Positions 17,246 through 27,897 of a stretch of 64,000 nucleotides of DNA are shown piece by piece. The notes beneath the pieces are model-generated. The model ran no database searches and was not told the origin of the DNA. It saw only the letters and a program-made list of their open reading frames with translations. The DNA lies in assembly GCF_008831285.2 (NCBI RefSeq), contig NC_045143.1, forward strand, positions 372,001 to 436,000, written 5' to 3'. Position 1 is the stretch's first letter. Every line of letters begins with the position of its first letter. The stretch is from Nymphaea colorata (lineage: Eukaryota > Streptophyta > Magnoliopsida > Nymphaeales > Nymphaeaceae). The position numbers and the translations under genes were made by a program.

Positions 17246-20200
17246 AATAGTAAATTTGCTAGGACCACCATACCTCATTCTTGTGGGAAGTACTCCAATG
17301 CTATTTCTAGAAATTAATGAAGCTTATGTTACGTTACAGGCATACATATTTTCAATTGAAATTGAATAAGAAGCAATAGTTTGAATCTTATTGAAATCAA
17401 GGAAACGATTTTACTGAGAATTATGGAACATATATAAAAGGTTCAAGATGTTACCATGTAACATTCTTGAATCAACAATGCAAAGGCATATCATTGAGAA
17501 ATAATATTAATGTATCCTGGTTATGATATAAGCGGAAAAATAATGTGATACATTTAGTACAATGAATTTTGCAATTCCATCAAGTTGGCACACCATGCTT
17601 TGATTTCTTTATGATATTCAAAAAACACACTTTACATTTTACAAGCTTAACACTAATTCTACGAACTTTTGAAATTTCATCGACCATCTTAGACTTTGAG
17701 ATTTATAATCGGTACATTGCAATGAACCTGAAAGTGCTGCCCTCTCAATGGAATAAAACAACTTCCTCCTAAAATTCCTCTCCAACATCAAAATTGCACT
17801 TTCTTCCGTAGAATGGTCATCTGTAGTAATAAAAGAAAAATCTTAACCGACATATATGCTACATACCCTAAAAAGTAGTGGGACATATATGATATTCTTA
17901 TCACATTTTTTTGCCAAAATTGTTTCATTTTATGATGTACTTGAAGTATTTAGCTTCTTGTCATTTAATTTTAAATTTCAGACTACCCATGTTGGCATGT
18001 AAAATGGGTATGGTGAATCCATTTGGGTCAATACGAACATGACACTAAGGAATCCTCTTAGTTGTAGTTTTAATAACTTGAGGTGTTGGATTGGTGTGTA
18101 GTAAGATATGTGCCATTACAAGTGGAGAAGATGGGAGAAATCATATGTTTCCATTTGCTACATATTCTTTATTAGTAAAAAGAAAAAAGAAATACCACAA
18201 TTTTCACATGATGAATGAATATATATTGCATTGTATTCCAGTCTCATGCTTGAATTTTAACCTTTCCGAAGGACATAATCGAATGTCTCAGTTCGCAGAC
18301 ATATTGCCGGGAAACTCGTAAGAGGGCTTTGCTCGTGAAATGACAGACCGGTGAAGCCGATGGGCAAAAAAAACAAAGGGAAAAGCAAAGCTGAAGAAGT
18401 ACGTCCATTCTACTCTACTGGTTTTGTTCTTAGTAATGATGCTTTCATTTGCAGAGTATCATCTCATTAATTTTGCAGTATTATGTTGTATAGTTGAGCA
18501 AGATTATCTAAAATGAACTTCCGTTGCATTTGCATAGATAGGCTGACACGTCCAGAAGTGGTAATGAAGAGAAGCAACCTGATGGTGATGACCCCTATAT
18601 TATGCTCTAGCAATGGAGCATGTGCAGTGATGTATTGCAGACACTAAATGGAGGAGCAAAATTTACGAAGTAGCAGCAGAAAACACTCATCAACACCCCG
18701 ATGTGATCAAATACTGCCATCGACTTGGTAAAAGTCATCTGGTAAGAATTTCATATCTCTTTCATATATATATATATATGTTTTTGGTAGGTTAAAAATA
18801 AGATCGATTCGCGTGAGCCGAATGCATGGATGGTGCAACCAACGATTGCACCCTGTGGCCATGTCGCCTGACCGCTGCATTTCCTGTGAGATGTTTGCTG
18901 AGTTATATGCAGCAGAGGAAGGGAAAGACGAGCCTCCTCAGCAGTAGATTGATCCGATGCTTTGTCATCTCATGCTGAAGAGTTTCTCAATGACGATAGA
19001 TTTGCACCGCATTTAATACGTTCCTAGTCATTTGCTTTGCTGGTTTCAGTCAAAAACCGAGAAACAGGAGTATTTCCATGAGGAAATGAACTTTGATGTG
19101 TACTGGATGTGTTTTTATTATCTTGCTCATTGACAGCGTTGCTATCAAAATTGGTTTTTCAATCGAACACGGGAAAGCCAAATGATTCAGCGAACTGGAG
19201 ATCAATCGAATAGTAATTTGTGAGTCCGATTGATTGAAAGAATGTGTTATTAATTTCAAAAAGTCAAATAAATATCAGCAAAATTAGAAAGAAAAGTGCA
19301 AAAACAATGTAAAGGTTGGAACGCTTTAAAAGAGAAGAAAATACGATCAAAATAAGGTAAATTTACGCCGCTGAAAAATAATAGCTTATATTTGTGACGA
19401 AATATGGTGAGAATAATGCGATACGTACAAAAATAATGCGATGACATACGATATGGTAGACAATTGCGATAATGGCGTGCTTTTTAGAAGACGTATATGT
19501 ACAAAAAATAATGCGATGATCATATACGATACGATTGATAAATTGCAATTTCCGCCGAATCATTATCTTTTATTATTTAACATATTTGGCTTCTTCTCGT
19601 TAACTTCAAATTTTGAACTTTCCATGTAAACATGTAATGGCTACACTTGGTTCGACAAAGAGAAATCAATTACTTTTTCTTCATATATATGTCACGGCTC
19701 TCCATATCAACTCAGCATGAACGTTCTTGGGTATTTTATAAATCTGCCTCAATTTATGAAATATTCAATTAACAAAAGTATCAAATTGTTATTGTTTCTA
19801 ATAAATCTTCCCTGTTAAAATAGAAGCAATTTCTTAGTGTAGGCAAAATGCCCCAAAATGGATCTCTTCTATCCCCTTATTAAGTTATACAAATTAGAAA
19901 CTTGTTGTTAACTTTGCAAGTACAATATTTCAAAAAGTCGGTTCATTTTTCAAATCATCTATAAAACAATTCAGCTCATTCGATCGTGAATCGGCCAAAA
20001 AGTATCTAAAACATTATTTTCCGAAAAACAAAAATATTAATAAGTTAGGAAAAACCTTAATACATTTTTTTTTTAAGAAAAGATAAAATATCACATGCAG
20101 AACCCTTGATAAGGCCGAAAACTAAGAGCCCAAATCAACCTGATTATGACGAAATCATTCAAGCTTGTCACACTGAGAGCTCAAGCCCTGAAAAAGCCCC

Positions 20201-20374
20201 ACTAACATATTAGAGCAGTGGTAGAGATAGAAATTTATAAATTGAAGCGAGAAAAACACATATATGTAGCATATATTTAATTTATGCATAAAAAAAAAAA
20301 ACAAAATAGGATGAAGGGCAAGAAAAAAGTCATTTTCATGTAAGAATTTTATCGGATCATTTTAGGCACGATTC
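17246..20374. repeat. Segmental duplication block 1
   Basis: Block 1 contains the 5' flank, pseudogene and 3' flank homologous to 22.9-27.4 kb and 34.7-38.7 kb. Anchors are GCTAGGACCAC (17258), GCTGCCCTCTCAATGG (17737), the small gene (18360), the AATAATGCGAT segment (19432) and AATGGATCTCTTCTATCCCC (19857). It lacks the ~0.6-kb insert found in blocks 2 and 3 between ACTTGGTTCGACAAAGAGA and AATCAATTACTTTTT. Confidence 0.85.
18360..18947 (+). pseudogene. Small three-exon gene, copy 1 (frameshifted)
   Basis: Exon 1 (18360-18398) encodes MGKKNKGKSKAEE exactly as in copies 2 and 3. Exon 2 (18542-18741, 200 bp) has the long form seen in the gene at 40050 (198 bp) but carries two extra bases after the DDPY codons, which bring a TAG into frame, plus a TGA just after the MEHVQ codons. 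Exon 3 (18791-18947) lacks 8 bases present in the intact copies between the CGHV and APD codons and so shifts again. Intron 2 is only 49 bp. The normal last-exon motif can still be followed across the breaks (IAPCGH, then PDRCISCEMF). It is a dead copy of a family I do not recognise. Its long exon 2 links the 100- and 150-residue forms. Confidence 0.85.
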
Positions 20375-22870
20375 TCTAAGCAATTTTCGTGTTGAGCTCG
20401 AGGTCGACTTGATTAAGGCTCGACAAACTTGTTTGAATAGAATTGATGTTCATCTTTACGTGTTAGGCACGAGTCTAACATGATATTGGCTCGACAAACT
20501 CGTTTGTATAGAAATAACATTCATTGTTTCGTGTTGATCTCAAGCTCGACTCGATTAAGGCTCTACAAACCCGTCTGAATATAATCGATATTCATTGTTT
20601 CTGTTGAGCTCAAGCTCAACTCAATTAAGGCTCGACAAACTCATTTGAAAAGAATTGATAAACGGGTTTCGTGTTGAGCTTGAGCTTGACTCGATTAAGG
20701 CTCGACAAACTCGTTTGAATAGAATTGAGTTTCATTGTTATGTGTTGAGCTCGAGTCTAACTCGATTAAGGCTCAACAAACTCGTTTGTATAGAAATAAT
20801 ATTCATTGTTTCGTATTGAGCTCGAGCTCAACTCGATTAAGGCTTGAGAAACTTGTTTGAATAGAATTGATATTCATTGTTTCTTGTTGAGATCATGCTC
20901 AACTCGATTAAGGCTCGACAAACCCATTTGAATAGAAATGATATTCATTGTTTCTTGTTGAGCTCAAACTTGACTCGATTAAGGCTCGACAAACTCGTTT
21001 GAATAGAATTGATATTCATTGTTTCTTGTTGAGTTTGAGGTCGACTCGATTAAGGCTATACAAACTCGTTTGTATAGAAATAATATTCACTGTTTCGTGT
21101 TAAACTCGAGATCGACTTGATTATGGCTCGACAAACTTTTTTGAATAGAATTGATGTTCATCATTACGTGTTGAGCTCGAGTCTAACATGATTAAGGCTC
21201 GGCAAACTCGTTTGTATAGAAATAAAATTCATTGTTTCGTGTTGAGCTCGAGCTCGACTCGATTAAGGCTCGACAAACTCGTTTGAATAGAATTGATATT
21301 CATTGTTTCTTATTGATCTCGAGCTTGACTCGATTAAGGTTCGACAAACCCGTTTGAATAGAATCGATATTCATTGTATCTTGTTAAGCTCGACTCTATT
21401 AAGGCTCGACAAACTCGTTTGAATAGAATTGATATTCATGTTTCTTGTTGAGCTTGAGCTCGACTCGATTAAGGCCCGACAAACTCTTTTGTATAAAAAT
21501 AGTATTCATCGTTTCGTGTTGAGCTCGAGTTCGACTCGATTAAGGCTCGACAAACTCGTTTGAATAAAATTGATGTTCATTGTTACGTGTTGAGATTGAG
21601 TCTAACTCGATTAAGGCTCGACAAACTCGTTTGTATGGAAATAATATTCATAGTTTCGTGTTGAGCTCGAGCACAACTCGATTAAGGCTCGACAAACTCG
21701 TTTGAATAGAATTGATATTCATTGTTTCTTGTTGAGATCATACTCAACTCGATTAAGGCTCGACAAACCCGTTTGAATAGAAATGATATTCATTGTTTCT
21801 TGTTGAGCTCAAGCTTGACTCGATTAAGGCTCGACAAATTCGTTTGAATAGAATTGATATTCATTGTTTCTTGTTGAGTTTGAGGTCGACTCGATTAAGG
21901 CTCGACAAACTCATTTGTACAGAAATAATATTCACTGTTTCGTGTTGAGCTCTAGATCGACTTGATTATGGCTCGAGAAACTTTTTTGAATAGAATTGAT
22001 GTTCATCATTACTTGTTGAGCTCGAGCCTAACATGATTAAGGATCGACAAACTCGTTTGCATAGAAATAAAATTCATTGTTTCTTGTTGAGCTCGAGCTC
22101 GACTCGATTAAGGCTCGACAAACTCGTTTGAATAGAATTGATATTCATTGTTTCTTGTTTAGCTGAAGCTCGACTCGATTAAGGCTTGACAAACTCGTTT
22201 GAATAGAATTGATATTCATTGTTTCTTGTTGAGCTTGAGCTTGACTCGATTAAGGCTGGACAAACTCGTTTGTATAAAAATAATATTCATTGTGTTGTGT
22301 TGAGCTCGACTCAATTAAGGGTCGACAAACTCGATTGAATAGAATTGATGTTTATCGGTACGTGTTGACCTCGAGTCTAACTCGATTAAGGCTCGACAAA
22401 CTTGTTTGTATAGAAATAATATTCATTGTTTCGTTTTGAGCTCGAGCTCGACTCGATTAAGGCTCGACAAACTCGTTTGAATAGAATTGATATTCATTGT
22501 TTCTTGTTGAGCTCAAGCTCGACTCGATTAAGGCTCGACAAACCCGTTTGAATAGAATTGATATTCGTTGTTTCTTGTTGATCTCAAGCTCGACTCGATT
22601 AAGGGTTGACAAACTCGTTTGAATATAATTGAGCTTGAGCTCGACGAACTAATAAACTCGTTTAAATATATCAACTCGATTAAGGACGGCTAACTCGATT
22701 AGGCCTCGAGCTTGAATCGGCGGTTACGTGTTTAGCTTGAACTCAACTCGATTATTTGAACGAGTTGACTCGTGAACTCGAGCTCGACTCGTTAAGAAAA
22801 TAATTTGGCTGGAACTTGTTCACGAGCCGAGCTTTAACGAGTCGAGCTTAAGTAGATCGACTCATTGTCC
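20375..22870. repeat. ~75-bp CTCGA-rich satellite array 1 (about 30 units)
   Basis: Units read GACTCGATTAAGGCTCGACA, then AACTCGTTTGAATAGAAT or AACTCGTTTGTATAGAAA, then ATTCATTGTTTC(T/G)TGTTGAGCTC. The two unit types alternate in longer patterns. The last part (22640-22870) is a degenerate junction that is itself repeated at 34480-34700. The arrays form the boundaries between the duplicated gene blocks. Confidence 0.93.
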
Positions 22871-24599
22871 ACCCCTAATTTCAGGTAACCTAGTTTTAGT
22901 GTGCATGAATTGAAGCATTTTCAATGGTTAACGCTGTTAATTATTCCTTCTTAGAGCCGTATATGTTATACCCAGTCCAGGAGCAATTGTTGAGTGTACA
23001 TAACATTTAATAATCTTACTAAGAAACTTATGGTGTTGCTAGGACCACGATATCTCACTCTTGTGGGAAGTACTCGAATGTTATTTCTATATATGGGTGC
23101 TTATTTTTACAGGCTTAACACACTCTACAAGCGTAACACTAAGACTTTGAGATTTTTTAGGTATAGAAATATCAGAGATAGCATAGGCACACGAATCAAG
23201 CAATGCAATTCACATGCAAGAAGTGTAATGCCATAAATGTCATCCAATTTCACATCTTTAGCAAATGATTGTAATTTTATAAGTCGTTTAGTAGCAGAGA
23301 TACTGAGTAAGTGTTTCATAAATCTGTCTTAAAAGATCAGTATGTTCATCTGACACAAGAATTATTATTTCATGAACCTATTCCAATGTTTTGGGCAGAT
23401 TCATGAGATACTCGTAATGCATCCCTACCACCAGACAACCGTTTAATGTACATATAATGATATTTGAAAAGTAATTAGGGATGCCCACTTGAAAGACAAT
23501 TGACATAAAACTAATCGGCGAAAATATAACCAAGAAATCAAAATTAAGATTGTTAGAGCCTATACATACCACAGGCTACTACTGCGTGCGTACTTTGGCT
23601 AATTAATTCACCATTTCCTGAACGTATATGGCGTTTCTGATTGTGGCTGGTGTTTAAAGGCTTCAAAAATGGATGTCCTTGAGATAGCTTCACCGAATTG
23701 GCAATTTACGATCAAACCATGATTGTGATCGTCCACTAACAGTCCCTGGTCCAAGCAGAGCGGAACAGTTCAAAATATTAACTTATAATATGTGATTAAT
23801 TTATATGCTAAATGATCATAAATACCGTCATTGAATAGATTACATTAGTCATTGTTTTGAGACATGCGCATGGCTTCGAGAGTTTGGATTTTCTCTTGTT
23901 TCTTGTGTGCCTATGCTGCCCTCTCAATGGAATAAAACAACTTCCTCCCAAAAGTCCTCAACAGTATCCAAATTGCACTATCTTTTATAGAATGATCATC
24001 AGTAGTAATAAAAAACAATCTTGACCGACATATATGATACATACCCTAAAAGAATGTGACATACATGATACTCTTACCACAATTTTTTGCCAAATTGTTT
24101 TATTTTATGATGTGCTTGAAGTATTTAGCTTCTTGTCATTTAATTTCAAATTTCAAACTTCCCTTGTCGGCATGTAAAATGGGTATAGTGGCTTCATTTG
24201 GGTGAATACGAACACGACGCGAAGGAGTCCTCTTGGTTGTAGTTTTAATAACTTGAGGTGTTGGATTGGTGCGTAGAAAGATGTCGGCCATGACAGTATA
24301 GAAAAAGAGGGTTCCCCTTGATTTGTTTTTGTTTTTGCTTTCTTTACAAGTGGAGAAGATGGGAGGAATCATGAGTTTCCATTTGCTACCTATTCTTTAT
24401 TAGGAAAAAGAAAAAAAAATACCACAATTTTCACATAATGAATGAATATATATACGTTCATTTTGTTGCATTGTATTTAAGTCTCATGCTTGAATTTTAA
24501 CCTTCTTGAAGGACATAATCGAAGGTCTAAGTTCTCAAGACATATTGCCGGGAACTCGTAAGAGGGCTTTGCTCGTGACGTGACCTACCGGTGAAGCAG

Positions 24600-26048
24600 A
24601 TGGGCAAAAAAAACAAAGGGAAAAGCAAAGCTGAAGAAGTACGTCCATTCTACTCTACTGGTTTTGTTCTTAGTAATGATGCTTTCATTTGCAGAGTATC
24701 ATCTCATTAATTTTGCAGTATTATGTTGTATAGTTGAGCAAGATTATCTAAAATGAACTTCCGTTGCATTTGCATATATAGGCTGACACATCCAGAAGTG
24801 CAAACGAAGCAGCAGAACAAACCGATGAACCGCACCCCGATTTGGTCAAATACTGCCAACGACTTGCTAAAAGTCATCGGGTAAGAATTTCATATCTCTT
24901 TTATATATATATATATATGCATCATAGTTTCAAACAACGCATTTTTTTAGAAAAAAAGATCTAAAAAAGTGATAAATTAAATTGCTGTTAAAACTTCAAA
25001 AAAGAACATGTTTGTTTGAAAAAAAATTAAGAATGAAAAAAACTGTTTTTAACCCCTTTTAAACGTTTTTTTAATTTTTTTTCTTTTTTTCATTTTTTAA
25101 TGTCAAACAGTTATTTTTATTTTTGATTTTTTTCATTGTTGCAAATCTATTTATTTTTTTATGTTTGTGTTATTAGTTTCTCATTTATTTTATTTTTCTT
25201 TATTTTTAGTTTTTCTTAATTACTGTATTTTTCATATTTTTCAAGTGCCGTGTTGCACCCGAAAAAAAAAACCTTCTCATTCAAAATTTTGAAATGTTAT
25301 TTGTTACTATGATATATACACACCAAAGGTTGGTGCTTAGGCTTGTGACTTGAGGAACAATGTAGGAAACATTTACAAGGTTCAATCGCCAATTTTAGGG
25401 TTTTTTTTTTCATTAGTTGTGGATGGTAAGTAAAGCTGAAATGCAGCTTTAGTTTAGTTCAGGGTGGAGTTGCTACTTTTTTTTTTGTCGGGTTCTAATT
25501 ATAGTTTCAAAACTTTAACATGAACTAAAATAGTCATTTTTCAAATTTATTGTATATGTTGATCCCAAAATTTTAAAATTTACATGTAAAATTTTTATTT
25601 TTTAACGCGGCCATGGCCTTTGCATATAATTTTTAAAAAATCATTTAATCTGTAAAAGAGTTTTGAAAAGTTATATGTTGATTCATGTTGAAATTTTGAA
25701 ATTGCAGCTCCACTCTCCTAATAAAAAAGATTATATCTCCACCCCCTAGGTTAGATCACCATGGTTGCACTTGAGCTCGGGATCCCAGCTCAAGCATAAT
25801 TAAATTTTCTTCTTAAACCTGTCTTCAAGTTATACTTTTAGCTCTTGTTCATATTATATATATATACATTTTTTTTTTGGTAGGTTAAAGATGAGATCGA
25901 ATCGCGTGAGCCGAATGATTGGACGGTGCGCCCTCATATTGCACCCTGTGGTCATGTCTCCATGGCGCCTGACCACTGCGTTTCCTGTGAGATGTTTGAT
26001 GAGTTATCTGTAGCAGAGGAATGGAAAAATGATTCTTCCAAGCAGTAG
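24600..26048 (+). CDS. Unrecognised small protein, copy 2 (100 aa, CGH...CxxC motif)
   Basis: Exons 24600-24638, 24782-24880 and 25884-26048, all phase 0 with GT/AG, encode 13 + 33 + 54 = 100 residues. Exon 1 is MGKKNKGKSKAEE, very basic. Exon 2 ends KYCQRLAKSHR. Exon 3 carries SREPNDWTVR, then IAPCGHVSMAPDHC, then VSCEM, so Cys, His, Cys and Cys are spaced C-x-H-x7-C-x2-C, as in a possible small zinc site (inference). There is no signal peptide or membrane segment. An AATAAA lies at 26176-26181. A TA-rich possible TATA box is near 24447. The frame is intact and the exon structure is shared with three other copies, which argues for a real gene. I do not recognise the family and assign no function. 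Confidence 0.72.
24881..25883 (+). other. ~1-kb intron 2 of copy 2, AT-rich
   Basis: Bounded by TA microsatellites at both ends; the corresponding intron in copy 1 is 49 bp and in copy 3 is 869 bp. It contains poly-T and AT-rich sequence and no coding potential that I can see. Confidence 0.7.
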
Positions 26049-26683
26049 ATTGATCCGATGCTTCTCTTCCGTTGTCATCTCATGCTGAAGACTGAAGACT
26101 TTCTCAAATTTGGTTTCTTTGCACCGCATTTAATAGATTCCTACCGAGAAACAAGTGTTTCTTTCATCATGAGGAAATAAACTTTTGGTTGTTTGCACCG
26201 CAATTAATTCATGAGCTGACTTCTGCTATATGTTGGAAATGTTTTTTTATGCTTCTTCGTCTTCCCCATTGACTGCGTTGTTGCTCTTTCAATCGAATGG
26301 GAAATCCAGACGATTCGGCGAATTGGTGATCAATCGAATCGGAATTTAAATATGTTTTTCAGTAATAGCTTATATTTGTGACGAAATATGGTGAGAATAA
26401 TGCGATACCTACAAAAATAATGCGATGACATACGATATGGTAGACAATCGCGATAATGGCGTGCTTTTTAGAAGACGTATATGTACAAAAAATAATGCGA
26501 CGATCATATACGATACGATTGATAAATTGCAATTTCCGCCGAATCATTTTCTTTTATTATTTAACATATTTGGCTTCTTCTCGTTAACTTCAAATTTTGA
26601 ACTTTCCATGTGAACATGTAATGGCTAAACTTGGTTCGACAAAGAGAAGATACCAAGCAATTCTCCTTAATGTGGTTTTAAGT

Positions 26684-26842
26684 AGACAGGTGCGATGGTT
26701 GTATAAAAAATGGCATCCACCAGAGATATCTTTCGATTGAAGCAAACTTGGTTCGACAAAGAGAAGATACCAAGGAATTCTCCTTAATGTGTTTCTGTTT
26801 TTTCCTTTTATTACAAAGTAAGAAGATGGGAGGTATATAGAT

Positions 26843-26878
<36 letters not shown>

Positions 26879-27190
26879 TTTCATTTTCTTTATATATATG
26901 CTACCAATGAAGCGTGGTTTGCAAAGCCATGAAACATATAGAAGCATGATAAAGTTGGCATATGGCAATGTTTTTTTGCCTAATGGAACATATATAAAAA
27001 GAAAATGAAAGCATATCCATATTAATACCTCCCATCTTCTTACTTTGTAATAAAAGGAAAAAAAAAATAGAAACAAATCAAGGGGAACAGATTTTGCTTC
27101 AATCGAAAGATGTCTCTCGTGGATGCCATTTTTTCTTTCCACAGTTACAAAAATAACCAATATACAACCTTGGCACCTATCTGTACGCAA
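26684..27190. repeat. Hairpin-forming inverted repeat (foldback) downstream of copy 2
   Basis: Left arm: CAGGTGCGATGGTTGTATA (26689), ATGGCATCCACCAGAGA, TACAAAGTAAGAAGATGGGAGG (partly interrupted by a short internal duplication). The right arm reads the same words in reverse complement and ends ATACAACCTTGGCACCTATCTGTA. The loop region includes a TA microsatellite. The arms match the 5' flank of the small gene at 40050 (39718-40005). Block 1 has no insert here, so it arrived after block 1 split off. Confidence 0.85.
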
Positions 27191-27430
27191 TCAATGCGCA
27201 TCGGCCTATATTTTCTGATTTTAAAGTTGTCTTTAAACTAAAAAATCAATTACTTTTTGTTCATATATATGTCACAGCTCTCCGTATCAACTCAGCGTGA
27301 AGGTTCTTGAGTATTTTATAAATCTGCCTCAATTTATGAAATATTCAATTAACAAAAGTATCAAATTGTTATTGTTTCTGATAAATCTACCCTGTTAAAA
27401 TAGAAGCAATTTGTTAGTGTAGGCAAAATG

Positions 27431-27897
27431 TGAAAGAAAAGATGCAAGACTAAGATTTTTTAAGTGGTTCGGAGTAAAATCCTAAGTCCACTGTCTCTCA
27501 CACCTATTATAGGCGATAGATGTGAGGTTCCCTTAATGTGAGAATTTATACGTGATTTGTTGAAGAGATTGTTAAACAATCCTTCCTTGATTTTTTTGTT
27601 TCTATAATCCTTTCTTTCTCTTTTGATAAAGGGACGTTGCCACTTTTCTTGCCTTTGTGATCTTGATTGATTTCTCCAGATTTAACAAGTATAGTTGCCT
27701 TTTTGCTGGATTTGTCACGATCTTCATGATTTTCTTCAATCGCCTTGTGATCTTGATTGATTTCTTCCAATCTAGCGAGTACAGTTGCCTTGTTGCTGGA
27801 TTTGTCATGATTTTCTTCATTTGTTGAACTGGCATGATCTCCACAATTTCCTTCATCCGGTGGACAGCTGTAACTATCAGCAGTTTGTGCGTTAACA
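27431..27897 (-). repeat. 3' LTR of the copia element
   Basis: 467 bp; starts TGTTAACG and ends CTTTCA on the minus strand. The RNase H reading frame runs on into it. Confidence 0.92.

Larger units (their letters stand above)
22870..27430. repeat. Segmental duplication block 2
   Basis: Block 2 is highly similar to block 3 (34700-38690), with the same order of anchors. It differs by about 770 bp of extra sequence at 23148-23914, between TTTGAGATTT and GCCCTCTCAATGG, which both block 1 and block 3 lack. It is cut on the right by the copia element, which sits exactly after GTAGGCAAAATG. Confidence 0.9.
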
